64,000 nt of DNA from Rhexocercosporidium sp. MPI-PUGE-AT-0058 (GCA_020746875.1 JAGTJL010000020.1:1240001-1304000); one strand, 5' to 3'; shown: positions 46,640 to 57,793, counted from the first letter of the stretch. Translations and numbers: made by a program. Notes: a model not told the origin generated them from the letters alone.

Positions 46640-49600
46640 TCTTTCCTAGGTCTACGCAAATGTGATCTGTCAAAGCTTAATTTAAACTCCTTTATGGAAG
46701 GAAAGCAATTCTTAGTCTCTTGTACTATTAGTATAAATGGATGTAGCGTGGCACTCTCCGCTTTAGCAGACACTGGAGCAAACGGTTACCTCTTCGTGAA
46801 TCGGACCTTTTCCGTGCGCCTTTCGGAGGCCTTAAGAGTGAAGATTCTACCCCTCCCTTATATTGTCCTAATCCGTGGTTTCCAGAATTCCGTACGAAGC
46901 CACGCCTCTCATTATATACGTCTCCACCTGATAATAGACGGCAGACGCGTATATAACTGCCCTTTTATCGTACTTGACCTGGGAAACCAAGATATAATAA
47001 TTGGCGTTAAATAAATAAGACGCTTCCGCGTCAAACTCGATTCGGTTAATAACCGTCTTATATAGCCCTCCGCATACCCACGAATTCCCCGCTGGACGAA
47101 AGAGCTAGTCCTGTCGCTCCCTGCTAAGGCTAAAGCAAGAACCACTGACTACCACCAGCTGGATGCTGACCGACGTGACTCAGTTATAGATTAAATTGAT
47201 CGGAGACGACGATACTGCCAATTCGCTGTCAACTATATACAAGTATCGACGTTACCGGAGAATCCTTTTAAAGAACAAGAGCCAGAAACAGCTCCAGAAC
47301 CCTTACTATTAGAGGTCGGAAAACCAAAGGCAAGGAAGCCTCGTCTACGACCACGCCGTCTCCCGGAACTTGCTGCAATTCCGCAGAGAACTCTTTTCTC
47401 TATCTGTGAGATTAGCGCAAACGCATTCCACTTTAATATAAAGAGCAAGAATACTAAGTTCTTTATAACCAGCATTTATAAAATGGACCGAGTCTTATAG
47501 GAAAGATATAAAGAGGAGGATCCGGATACTCTCCGGATCGTGGCCGAAAGGCTTCCGAAGTAATATCAACTTCTTAAAGAAGCATTTTCCAAGACGGAGT
47601 CAAACGTTTTGCCACCCTATCGATACTACGACTACAAGATTCAACTGGAGGCTCTATTACCTGATTCTTACTTTCCCTTATACCGTTAATCAACAGAGGA
47701 GTTAAAAGTATTAAAAGAATACTTTTTAGAGAACCTTAACAAAGGGTTTATCGAGACGAGTCAAAGTCCCTTCGCCTCTCCCGTCCTTTTTGTGAAGAAG
47801 AGCGATAGAGGGTTGCGTTTCTGTATTGATTACCGTCGTCTGAATGCGCTGACGCGGAAGGACTTATACCTTATACCGAGAATCGACGAGCTCTTCTCCT
47901 GCGTGTCGAAAGCTAAAGTGTTTACTAAACTCGATATTCGGGCCGCATTCAATCGCATCCGAATGGACCCCGAGTCGGAAGAGTATACGACCTTCCGCAC
48001 TCGGTATAGGACTTACAAATGCAAAGTATTACCCTTTGGACTCTGCAACGGACCAAGCACGTACTAACGCTATATGAACGACGTGTTACTGGATTATTTA
48101 GACGACTTCTGTATAGCATACCTTAACGATATCCTAATTTACTCGGAATCGATGGAAGAGCATGAAGAACACGTCAAAATGGTTCTGAAACGGCTTATGG
48201 AAGCTGGCTTGCAAGCTGATATTAAGAAGTGTGAATTCCACGTTACTCGCACTAAATACTTAGGTTATATCGTGATTACAGAAGGAATTGAAGCCGACCC
48301 AGAGAAGGTAAAGCCGTTACGGAACTGGAAATACCCAAAGATTATCACAGTAACGAAGTCTTTCTTAGGTTTCTGCGGTTTCTACCGATAATTTATTCGC
48401 AACTTTGGACTCATCGCGAAGCCTCTCTCCACGCTTACCCGACCTACGGTTCCCTGGAATTAGACGGAAGAGTGTAAAAAGGCCTTTGAAGAGTTACGGA
48501 ATCAATTGCTAGCCGTACAGAAGATTTATTATTTCAACCCCGACCTGCCAACGCGACTAGAAACCGATGCTTCCGATGGAGTAATTGCAAGCGTAGTTTC
48601 TCAATAATACGCTGACGGACTATAGTACCCCCTAGGATTCTACTCCCACGTCTTGAATAGCTATAAGCCTAATTGGGAAATCTACGACAAAGAACTTTAT
48701 GCGATCGTGGGATCGTTCTACAAGTGGCGTCCTGAACTCATGTCCATTCGGACCAGACTCGGAGTATATTCGGACCACCGATCCCTGGAGTATTTCATGA
48801 CGACAAAAGTCCTTATAGGCAAGCAGGCTCGATGGATGGAATTCTTGTCTGATTTCAATTTCCAGATTATATATACGCTAGGTAAATAAAATCAGAAGGC
48901 TGATATTCTTAGCCGGAGAGAGCAAGACTTAGAAGTCCAAGAGAAAGTGAAGTTAGATAGCCGATCTAGAGTCTTACTTGCGCTTAGTCGCTTTGACCCT
49001 AGAATCAATGCGGAGTTAGCGGATGAGTTTGTAGCCGACGTTATTTCTTTTTATCTTCTCTCCCCGGAAACGGAAGACGCCGTTGACAATTCGACTCCAG
49101 AGCTACTCAGAACTTCCTTTGACCTTATTGAAAAGCTTTGTTAAGATAACCGCGAGTCCTTTATAAAGGAACGGAAGTCCTTACTTAAGGATTATACGAT
49201 AACGGACGGACTCTTATACTTTAAAAGCCGTTTATATATACAGAGGAATACCCCGCTGTATACTAGACTGATCCGAGAGGCCTATGACCAGCCGTCCACA
49301 GCGCATCTAAGTAGAAAGAAGACTTACTAGCTCCTTGCTCCTAAGTACTACTGGTTCGGAATAGGTTCGGACTGCATCCGGTATATAAGAAATTGCAGAG
49401 CTTGTTAATACTCTTACTCTAAACAAACCAAGCAGCAAGGGTTCCTACACCCTTTACCTATTCCCGCATACCTTATGCAGCACTTGTGCATGGATTATAA
49501 GGATTTTCCAAAGGACAAACACGGTTTTGACCGAATCTTGGTGTTTATTAACCGCCTCGGAAAGGATTCCGTCATAATTCCTTGTCACCAAGATATCGAC

Positions 49601-50665
49601 GCTCGTGGCACTGCTCAACTGTTTATTCAATGGATTTACCGATTCGGACACACTCCGGAGACGATTATGTCTGACCGCGGCGCTTAGTTTGTCTCCTCTT
49701 TTTGGAAAGAATTCTGTCGTATTATCGGCGTCAAGATTAAGCTTTCTATAGCTTATTATAAGGAGACGGACGGACAAACGGAGATCATGAATCGCTATAT
49801 CGATTAAAGGCTCAGATTATTCGTCACTTACTACCAGGATAACTGGAGTGAGTTAATACCTTTAATCGATAGAGCTCAAATATCTCTGCTTCACGAATCC
49901 ATTAGTATGGCTCCGTATCAGCTCAAATTCGGCATGGAACTACGCAACAGCTGGGACTGGAAGACGCTTAAGGCTACCACTCCATTAGAAAAGCTTAATT
50001 ACGCCGACGCAAAGAAGCTAGCTTAACGCATGGAATAGGCGTGGAAAATTGCTAAAGGAAATATGCAAGCCGCTCAAGACCGTATGGCCCGCGTAACGGA
50101 TCAGAAACGGAGGCTTATCGACTGGGAAGTCGGAGAAGAGGTCTTCTTGTCAACTAAGAACCTCAAGAACCACTGTCCTAGTCGTAAGCTTGCAAATCAA
50201 TAAGAGGGCCTTTTCAAGATTCTGGAGAAGGTAGGCCATTCTTATAAGCTAGAATTACCTGCAGGCTCTCAAATATACGACGTATTTGCATCAGAATTCC
50301 TTTTTAAGGACCCGAAAGACCCTTTGCCAGATTAAGAGACGCCGAAACCTCCTCCGGAGGTTATCGAGGGTCAGGAAGAATGGGAAATCGAGGAAATCCT
50401 TGGTATTAGACTATACCGCAACGTACTCAAATATCAGGTGAAATGGCTAGGCCATGACCCCGATCTACAGTGGTATAATGCCTCCGATTTGATAGGGTCG
50501 CCTCACAAATTAAAAGATTTCCATGCGGCGCATTCTAACAGACCGGGACTACCCCGAAACCTATCCGAATAGCTTAAGGCTTAGGAATCAGGGGAAGACG
50601 ATTATAATTACTTGAAAGACAACAGACTATAACTTCCTTCCGAGACAGCAAAACGACGACGTTGA
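46640..50665 (+). pseudogene. pol: pol of the Gypsy element (PR-RT-RH-IN-chromodomain), stop-riddled
   Basis: Frame -1 relative to gag. Protease active site ADTGAN (Asp at 46769). RT starts near 47750, with FCIDYRRLNALT and FTKLDIRAAFNRI; the catalytic box at 48119-48130 reads YLND instead of YLDD. RNase H has LETDASDGVIASV and YDKELYAIV. Integrase has the core LCMDYKDFP and SDRGA...FWKEFC and TDGQTE. A chromodomain at about 50373-50525 (EEWEIEEILGIR, QVKWLGHDP, QWYNASDL) may guide insertion to heterochromatin. More than 20 TAA/TAG codons interrupt it, so it is not functional. Confidence 0.9.
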
Positions 50666-50830
50666 TTAACAGTTATTTATCCTCTGATTTAAAGCACTAA
50701 CGGGGCCTTGCGACCGCACCTTAATAGGGACCTAGCCACCGATTTCACCATAGACGGCTACTTTCGCATGGGGGTTTGAAGAAGGTAACGGCCACGAAGG
50801 ACTACCGAAACCAATCCGAAACAGGGCCTC

Positions 50831-51590
50831 TTAATCCTCACTAAAAGGGTCCTCCTCCTCTCCCGATGGAGGCTCGGTCAGCTCGCTGTCTGACCCTCTA
50901 TAGGAGGGGCCAAACTTCTTCTTCTTCTTCCTCTTCTCAGCAGCAGCAGCAGCCGCCTTACGCTTGACACCACCACGACGTGTGCGGCGACGAGCCACAC
51001 TTACATCCTCATCCTCATCCTCCTCTCCCTCCTTACCACCAGCACTACCACCACGGCGAGCCATTCCAACCACCGAAGTGGCGAGGACCCGCGAGAATTC
51101 CAGCAGGGCCTTCAAGTGTCAGATACTGATACTACTTGTAACAAACTCAACGACTTACAGTAACGTTATCTGATTGCTCAGACATAGTATGGCGGAGAGC
51201 CCGAGTCTCTTCCAACACCGCAAACCCCAGCTCTTCCATGGTCTTAGGCGCCTCCGCGGTCGCCACAAGCAATACCTCGTCGATCGACGAGGCGGCAACT
51301 TGGACTTCCGCATCATCGGCAGCTGCCAACAACGCGTCGTACTCCGGGCCTACAAACCACGGAAGCTAAAAAGTCAAAAGTATCAGTATCGGACTCGTTT
51401 CGGAGGTTTTCCGGACCTCAACTTACGGGGCGGCAAGATCCCTTCTGGGCTGTGCAATAAGCACATTTCTTCGAGCCACTCTTGTCGAAGTGACAAGAGT
51501 GGCCCGGCTCCTTCGCCATCCGGCGCACGCAGCGCACGCAGCAGTTGCGGTAGGCCGCCGCCAAGGCTCCCGATGGGGTTGGAAGAGGCA
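50831..51590 (-). CDS. antisense multi-exon gene carried inside the Gypsy element (5' exon uncertain)
   Basis: Opposite strand to gag-pol, between the pol stop and the 3' LTR. Exons 51590-51427, 51365-51159 and 51109-50831 are separated by introns of 61 bp (GTAAGT, ATACTGATAC branch, TTTTAG) and 49 bp (GTAAGT, ATCTGACAC branch, GAAG); phases match and no stop interrupts the at least 215 codons. Exon A carries a Cys/His-rich block (NCCVRCVRRM, HSCHFDKSGSKKCAYC, GSC) that looks like zinc binding. The middle exon is acidic and helical. The last exon is Lys/Arg/Glu-rich (RRTRRGGVKRK, EKRKKKKK), nuclear-type. A further upstream exon probably starts nearer the LTR (donor GTAAGT at about 51640). Function is unknown. 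Confidence 0.6.
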
Positions 51591-52032
51591 CTATTACAAT
51601 CAGAATTCGGATTTTGCCATAGAAGTCACGGGATTTCACTTACTTGTTATTGTTTGTTTGTTTTGATTGACTGGCTGTACGTGTTAGCAATTACACAGCG
51701 CAGATCGACAATTTAGGGTAACTTACGGAGAAGTGTGTGTTGCTAAAAGAAGAAGAATCAACTCCTTGGAAAGTTTGACGTACACATGCGCTAATACAAG
51801 CAAACAAATCGATGGCGCTAAGGCAGCATAATACGATAGGTAACGGACCAGATTCGGACGCCTATTCCACCAATTAAACAAATAAAAGCTCGCCCTCCTA
51901 CAACATGTTGTTTGCTATTATACAGGACCTCGCTTACGCTCGCGTAACCTCGCTTGACCTCGGATAAGAGCCCTCAGCACCGCAACAACACCAAACTACG
52001 ACTAATTAGAGATTGAGGATAATCTCTCTTCT

Positions 52033-52042
52033 AGGAGGGGGG
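52033..52042 (+). promoter_or_regulatory. polypurine tract of the Gypsy element
   Basis: AGGAGGGGGG lies three bases before the 3' LTR, the expected place for the plus-strand primer of reverse transcription. Confidence 0.7.
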
Positions 52043-52045
52043 TAA

Positions 52046-52303
52046 TGTGACGATAGGTGCACTTAGGAGCTTCTCAGCGAGTCAGGGAATCCAGGGGTTT
52101 AGAGGTAACCAAGTCATGCCGAGTCGGACCAGTACCGGAGGGGTTTCGGAGGAGCCTATATATATGAACTCACACTCCCTCCACTCCTTCTTTCCTTCTT
52201 TATCTTCTTGTTTCCTTCGTATTAGACCTATTAGCTCTCGATAGCCTCAGCTAAAGTACTACCATATACCTCTTACACCGCTCTCTTGGCTAGTGTCGTT
52301 ACA
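52046..52303 (+). repeat. 3' LTR (258 bp)
   Basis: Starts TGTGACG and ends GTTACA; followed directly by the target duplication GTTAC. Two of the four differences from the 5' LTR are C-to-T in this copy, two in the other. Confidence 0.95.
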
Positions 52304-53625
52304 GTTACAAGACACGTAAGTATAAAATATAAAGCCTAGAGATAAGTATTACTTCTTTATTTCCGATAATAGATAGAGTTTTATAACCATAGGAATAAAG
52401 TGGCTATAAGAAGTCTTTGAACCTTATATTAAACCTTCCTCGCCGCGGGAACATCGTCTTTTATTACTTAATAGGCATTTTAATCATATTAATATAACGT
52501 TTATTCGTTAAGCTAAGACGTATAAGATTATCCTTTTAGTGCTTCCCCCTTATATAACTCACCGGCTTCAGCCTTTAAACGGCTTATTTTAACCCTTAGC
52601 AACTTACTACTCCTAAGAGGTTAATCAACTCATGTCGAAAGGATTAAGTTATATCTAGATATTTAAACGCTTCTTTTACGGCTTCTTTAAGAGTGCTTAG
52701 GAGGCTGCTTTCACTAAGGATAATATTACCCACGCGTTTACAAAACCTAACATTTAGCCTATTAATAAGGAGATCATTTTAACAAAGATTTAAAAGCCTA
52801 TTCCTCTACCAAAAACACGTCCTACGACAGAAAAGACACCTCTTACGACTAAGGTAATACGGCAATTCACAATCCGGTTCTAGCAGTCTCCCTTAAAAGA
52901 GCGTGCGAATCGAGCCTCTAAAGCACTTCTAGTTCTTGCCGCAAAGAAGTCTATTATCGTCCACGAGAACCACGGCCTTCGTAAAGCACTCCTTCTAGAG
53001 CAAAAAAAGCGTAAAAAAGGCAAAAGACTTAATTTATATAAAAAAAACAATACTAAAGCCATATGTTAAGCGGCAAATACAGTTACTCAAGCCGTAGAGT
53101 TTCAAGCTAAAAAAGAAAGGCTACAACAACTCGAGGACGAAGTTAAAAAGTAACGCAAGGTATAGCGAGCTGCGAATGCCCTTAAGAAGAGAGAAGAACA
53201 AATTACAAAGGAGCAGAAGTAAGCTGCGAAGCAATTAGTTAAGGATCTGGCGGCAGCGAACCTAATTCCACTTAAAACACTAAAATCATGCTCTTTACTA
53301 ATTAAATCTAATATAATTAAGATAAAAAAACTAGCTCGCGCTAAGCTTACAACTAAGCAACCTATTTTAAAACCCTTCTTAATTGTCAAATTGCTATTAA
53401 GAGATTATTATCGTACTTTAATTGTAAAGAAGGAGGATGCGAGGTTATTACGTGAAAGTCGAGAAGGACGGAAGATTAAAACACCTACACAATATATTCT
53501 ATAAAATTGATTTAATTTAATCGATTAAGTAAGATTTAATGTAACTTTTGCTTTAATACTTGTAATTATATCTTTATTTTTAGTGAAGTTACGATTTGTA
53601 AAAGTCAGGTGCAAAATGTTGTTAG

Positions 53626-53669
53626 GGCGGGATTTATAGCCGGGGCGGGATTATATAAGGGAAGTCGGT
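53626..53669 (-). repeat. right terminal inverted repeat of Fot1/pogo element
   Basis: Reverse complement starts ACCGACTTCCC; pairs with 43812-43855 and is followed by TA (53670-53671). Confidence 0.85.
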
Positions 53670-53879
53670 TACATAACCCGCATCAGCCCCTTGCTCTTTA
53701 CTTCTCTTGCACAACGTCTCCAACCATCTTCAACCACGATAAGAAAATGCAGCAGCAAAGCGTTGCTTCCAGCCCGCTGTCATGAATATTCCGCAAGCGA
53801 ACGGTTGTTGAAATACTTTTTTTGACAGAATGCCTTAAAATCAGCGCTGCATAAATCAGCTTCAGCCTTCACATGACTT

Positions 53880-54902
53880 GGGATATCAATGATTCCTTCG
53901 AATATTCGCAGAATCAGATACGATTAGGTTGATTGAACTTCAGCCATCTTCGAATTTGGAAACCCTCATATGTTGCAAGCCCCGCAATAAGGCTCTGGCC
54001 TAAATCGACTATGATATTTTCGACCGCTACGTCGCCCTCTCTTACGTATGGGGAGACAGGGTAGACTAATGTATTATCTCTGTCGAAGGAAAGGCTTTGA
54101 ACATAATAGCCACACTGGACTCGGCCTTTCGTCACATTCGTGACATGACTAGAGTCATATATGTATGGGCAGACGGCGTCTGTGTCAATCAAAAGGGAGT
54201 CGAGGATCGTAACACTCAGGTCGGACTGATGGCCCACCATACCATCATTTTCCTCGGAGACTTGACTCCGGAGATTGATGATGCAGTGAAGATCGTCTCT
54301 CAGCCGGCCGGATGTGAGAGCTCTGCTTGCTGGATTAGAGGTCAATTCGGTCAATTCATATATGAGCAGGTGATGTCCAGGCTATGGTTCAGCCGAGTCT
54401 GGGTCCTCCAAGGACTGGTCTTATCCTCTGATCCCTGGATCTAACTTGGGAGTATCAATTGAGATGGAAAGCACTTTGCTCTCATACTCCGGCAGATGGT
54501 GTAAACGATCCGACTCCAAAGCTCAATCGTCACCGCATGGAGGGCATGAACGATATTAAAACCAGATACCAGCAGTCATTGAATGAAAACGACTCTTCGA
54601 CCCAACTGCTCTTCGACATCCTGAAATACCGCCGCGGCCTAGGAGTCACGGATCCCAAGGACATGATCTACGGCCACTTGGGACTTTGCTCCGTCTGTGT
54701 GCGATCATTAATCGGCATCGACTACTCTAGGAGTGTTTCTCAGATCTACCAAGATGTTGCGCTACAAATATTAGCCGAAACCAGGAACCTCTCTGTCCTC
54801 TCGTATGTCGAGAAGATCCAACCTGAGGATCGTTGGCCAGACATTCCATCATATGTTCTAGACTGGTTCCGTACACGCTCAGCGACTCTAATCAACTTCT
54901 GA
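53880..54902 (+). pseudogene. HET-domain pseudogene
   Basis: The frame reads RYVALSYVWGDRVD, TAA (54067-54069), then IRDMTRVIYVWADGVCVNQK, then THE shortened LMAHHTIIFLGDL (about eight residues of the usual GxIYxxA segment are missing), then MSRLWFSRVWVLQGL. After a TAA at about 54441 the frame shifts by one base to MRWKALCSHTP, GLGVTDPKDMIYGHLGL and a C-terminal part to 54902. YVALSYVWG, the IxVWADxVCxNQ core and the WFSRVWVLQ motif are the HET domain landmarks. It has no intact ORF and stands immediately next to the Fot1/pogo element. Confidence 0.75.
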
Positions 54903-55521
54903 AATCGTCCGTTTCAAAATCATCTTTCAGCACAACCATAAGAAAGGATGGTGCTCTCCTCACCATCTCTGGTAACCACCGCGGTGCTATCGCCATCCTC
55001 GCTCCTCCGGGTACATACCCAGGACTTCGCCCCTCCATGACATCCACCAAGATGCACTCGGTGCACACCATCCCCCACCGTTATCAAGCATCATTTTGGT
55101 CCCTGCTTCGAATCGCCATTTTAATTTATCGGCTGTCTCATCAAGGTCGAAACTAGATCGCTTCTTCCACTTCTTGTCCCTCTTCCTGGTCTCTGTGTTC
55201 ATAATAAGGACCAAATACATTCCTCGCTAAGCCTCACTAATTGAACAGAGACTCAAACAAACCATCTAAAATAGATAGGTATGTCAACTTTTGCTATTGC
55301 CCCTGTAATTCCTTAACACATCTCTTGATTACCGCGTTGATAAGTTTTGGAACTCTAAAGATAGATGCCAGTCAGCTCCTTTCAGCTGTGCAGAATTGAC
55401 TCATAAATTTCAAATTCGAGATCCAGCTCAAAGTATCAAAATAGAAATTTGTAAACCGAAGAACCAGTAGAAATCCAGAATATGTCCGATAACCACAGAA
55501 AACCAATCCGCTCATCATCAT
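54903..55521. other. intergenic
   Basis: 3' flank of the HET pseudogene and of the next HET gene (convergent). No gene seen. Confidence 0.5.
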
Positions 55522-57123
55522 TTACTCATCCACAACTCCAAACTCAATCGTTCTCGACCAAGGCATTTCATCATCCTTCGGATCCGGCGGCACAATCGTC
55601 AAAACCACCCTCTTCGCCCTCCTCTCATCATCCACCCTCGGCAAACGCAAGCTCATCTCCTTCCCCGACTCAAAGAAATCCCGACTATACGACGCATAAG
55701 CCGCTCTATACGGCTGCTTATGCGTCCAATGTCTCCCGCTCAGCAGCGCATACCGCCAAGGCTCCTTCCCCCTCGAGCGATCAAACCTGAAGATGAAATA
55801 AAACGTATCGTACAACTGCCTCCAACTCGGCTCGAAGTGGAAATACCCCAGGAAGGTCCCCGTGTGCCCAGCGTAGAGGATCCGCTGTGACGGGTCGTAA
55901 CAGCCTGCTGGATAAACGGATTTACTCGAGAGATAGAAATCCCCGATGAAATCACTGGGGCTGCGGATATGTGTTACGTGTTGGTGGATGGAGAGTGCTT
56001 GTTCGGCGGATAGTTGCGTGGCGACTTGGAAACGCGTTGTTATGTCGTTCGAAATGGCATTGACCATTCGGCTGGGAAACGCGCGCACGAAATCGTGTCG
56101 TCCTACTTGCCGGAGGTATATACCATGTGGTCCGTGGCCGCTGGAATGTGGATCAAATTTAGGTGCCTTTTCTCCTTCCAACTTGCAGTTCACGGGCATG
56201 ATGTGTAAACCAGTGGCGGTTTTGCGGTATAGGATTGTCTGGAGACTTACTCCTCGATTGTTGATCGAGAAAGGAGCGGGGTCGAAATGGCCATGGTCAC
56301 ATATCGTCGCGATCCCCGAATATCTGAAATCGGCGGGCGAGCGAGCAAGAAGACCGGTGTAAAGAGGCGGATTTTCTTCCAAAGCCATCCAAGCGAAGAT
56401 AGACGTGTCTGCGCTTCGTTTGATGATTTCCTCCTGTAACCGAACGAAGGCCTTCTGGCCTTCTCCGTAGAGCATTGGCATATTGACGTCGAATATCCCA
56501 AGCAAGCAGTATGCTTCATCTTCTTCTCTGGAAGTCTCTCGATTTGATGCCCAGGACATCCGAACTGCAATAGGGATATCCTGTAGACTCCTCTCGCCTG
56601 TCAGAACATCGACTTCGATTCGACTGTTCGCTGAAATCTCTGCTTTTAGAGTCTGCTTGTTGCCGCGATATGACCAGGTTACATCAAAGAACAGTATATC
56701 GCGAGGTGCAAGAAGTTCCTGTAATGTCCACCCACGGGTAAACCACTTACAGTCCCCGAACTTTTGTGATTTCGGCTGCAGGTCTGCCAAGAAAACAAAA
56801 CAGATTTTTGCTCGCTGATACCAATTGAACATGGAATTGATGGCTTCGCTCAGCTCGGCGCTGCTGGATTTGTCGATGCAGCAAGTGTCGACCCATGCGT
56901 AATCGAGATGGTATTCTTTCCGTGCTAGACGGCAGGTCATCTTGATCTTCTTGAATCCTTCCTTGGTTGCGGTTGGAGATGACCCGACACCTCGGATCAT
57001 TTCTTTGAATGCCACTTCGTCCTTATCTTTGCCCCATACATGAGAGAGGATTGCGTAGGGTGGGATGTTTTTGGAGCCGGTGAAAGGCTCGAGCTCGTAT
57101 GTAGTGGTGTTTATTAGCCACAT
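55522..57123 (-). CDS. HET-domain protein (HET-E/vegetative-incompatibility type), 533 aa
   Basis: Single exon from ATG 57123. The very N-terminal MWLINTTTYELEPF and YAILSHVWG (23-31) are typical of the HET-E/HET-D type. DYAWVDTCCIDKSSSAELSE, SMFNWYQRAKICFVFLADL and RGWTLQELLAPRDILFFD complete the domain, and EEDEAYCLLGIFDVNMPMLY with GEGQKAFVRLQEEI follows. No NACHT, ankyrin or WD40 part is attached; the ~280-residue C terminus is unassigned. Likely part of non-self recognition and cell death, by family. It is the second intact HET gene of the cluster. Confidence 0.93.
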   Translation of the reverse strand: MWLINTTTYELEPFTGSKNIPPYAILSHVWGKDKDEVAFKEMIRGVGSSPTATKEGFKKIKMTCRLARKEYHLDYAWVDTCCIDKSSSAELSEAINSMFNWYQRAKICFVFLADLQPKSQKFGDCKWFTRGWTLQELLAPRDILFFDVTWSYRGNKQTLKAEISANSRIEVDVLTGERSLQDIPIAVRMSWASNRETSREEDEAYCLLGIFDVNMPMLYGEGQKAFVRLQEEIIKRSADTSIFAWMALEENPPLYTGLLARSPADFRYSGIATICDHGHFDPAPFSINNRGVSLQTILYRKTATGLHIMPVNCKLEGEKAPKFDPHSSGHGPHGIYLRQVGRHDFVRAFPSRMVNAISNDITTRFQVATQLSAEQALSIHQHVTHIRSPSDFIGDFYLSSKSVYPAGCYDPSQRILYAGHTGTFLGYFHFEPSWRQLYDTFYFIFRFDRSRGKEPWRYALLSGRHWTHKQPYRAAYASYSRDFFESGKEMSLRLPRVDDERRAKRVVLTIVPPDPKDDEMPWSRTIEFGVVDE

Positions 57124-57793
57124 CGTTGCTGCTCTGTGGAATTACGGGTATCAACTGAGAAAATCGTTATGCATAAATGTTGGTGTACAGCCTTGAATGC
57201 AGATGTCGATTTTGACATATGTTTCCCCTCATTCAGCTCCCGCGTGAGGAACGAATGAACGAATAGGATATGATGACAGAGGCAGCACTAGATCAGGCTG
57301 AGGCTCTGCCAACAAGTCCAGGCAGTTTATCACAGTGAAAAGGTCAGAAAAGTCCAGTTTGACGGATGAGCCTAGCTCATTTTGCTCTCGCAACGTAGCT
57401 CTAACTACTGTGTCAACAAATAATAGTGCCATGTGAGAAGGACAAGAAGATAGTAGAGAAAGGGAAAAGTTCCATGAACAAACCCATTGCTCAAAAAATT
57501 GAGGTTCGGAAAAAAAAAAGATACAGTTCCAGTTCTAGATTGTCATAAGACCAAGTAACGAAAAGCACTCAAAGTTCATCTCAGGCACCTTCACAATGCC
57601 CCTTCGTCGTCAAACCTCACTTGCTCGCCTCGCCTCGATTGGGAGCTCAAATAGCCGAGACGCTACAGAAGCTTATCGTTATCGAGCGAGCTTGTCCTCT
57701 CCAGAATCAACAACACCTCAACTCACTCCACGACAGCTTCACTATCCACCACTCCATCACATCACATCGACTCTATCACCGCCCACCGCCGCC
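57124..57793. promoter_or_regulatory. divergent promoter, HET gene / PPT1
   Basis: 670 bp between two divergent start codons. Contains an A-run at 57515-57523. Codons upstream of 57794 are in frame with PPT1 (to 57596), but the ATG at 57794 has the better context and a signal peptide follows it. Confidence 0.45.

Larger units (their letters stand above)
44647..52303 (+). mobile_element. Ty3/Gypsy chromovirus LTR retrotransposon, complete but RIP-damaged
   Basis: 7,657 bp with two 258-bp LTRs starting TG and ending CA (TA at the mutated 5' copy), flanked by a 5-bp target duplication GTTAC (44642-44646 and 52304-52308). The order is gag, protease, reverse transcriptase, RNase H, integrase and chromodomain, the Ty3/Gypsy order with a chromoviral C terminus. 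Gag and pol are in different frames (pol is -1 to gag). A separate antisense gene lies between pol and the 3' LTR. It is inserted in a Gln codon of the Fot1-type transposase. Confidence 0.93.
43896..53504 (+). pseudogene. pogo/Fot1 transposase, RIP-damaged and split
   Basis: ATG at 43896. The N-terminal helix-turn-helix reads AAAAKFKCDRTSISKRIRG; the CENP-B-like second DNA-binding part has DRINCLTDRGLPPTS and GTFVRRHKAQLKNA. The catalytic part begins WNFDEKGFIIG (first Asp) and continues KAKQDGNREFISCL and LIYKGDSKEL, where the Gypsy element sits. After it come QDT, LLLLDRHFNHINITF (second Asp) and LPPYITHRLQPLNGLFQ (third Asp changed to Asn). The coiled, Lys-rich C terminus runs to TAA at 53502-53504. 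Several TAA/TAG codons stand in for Gln or Trp. It is not functional. Confidence 0.8.
43812..53669 (+). mobile_element. Fot1/pogo-type DNA transposon, interrupted by a Gypsy element
   Basis: Element bounded by 44-bp inverted repeats (43812-43855 and 53626-53669, 38 of 44 positions matching) and flanked by TA on both sides (43810-43811, 53670-53671), the target site of the pogo/Tc1 superfamily. Without the inserted retroelement (44647-52308) it is about 2.2 kb, close to the usual Fot1 size. It encodes a decayed DDE transposase on the plus strand. It lies between a HET gene and a HET pseudogene. Confidence 0.85.

Noticed and set aside
45219..53504. Reassigned code: TAA and TAG read as Gln in the mobile elements
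   Set aside because: Many Gln codons in the same frames are still CAA/CAG, some stops are at Trp-type positions, and host genes in the window end at TAA/TAG. Partial RIP decay explains it better.
57596..57793. 66 extra N-terminal codons for PPT1
   Set aside because: Low-complexity Ser/Thr/His-rich sequence; the downstream ATG has a perfect context and is followed directly by a signal peptide.
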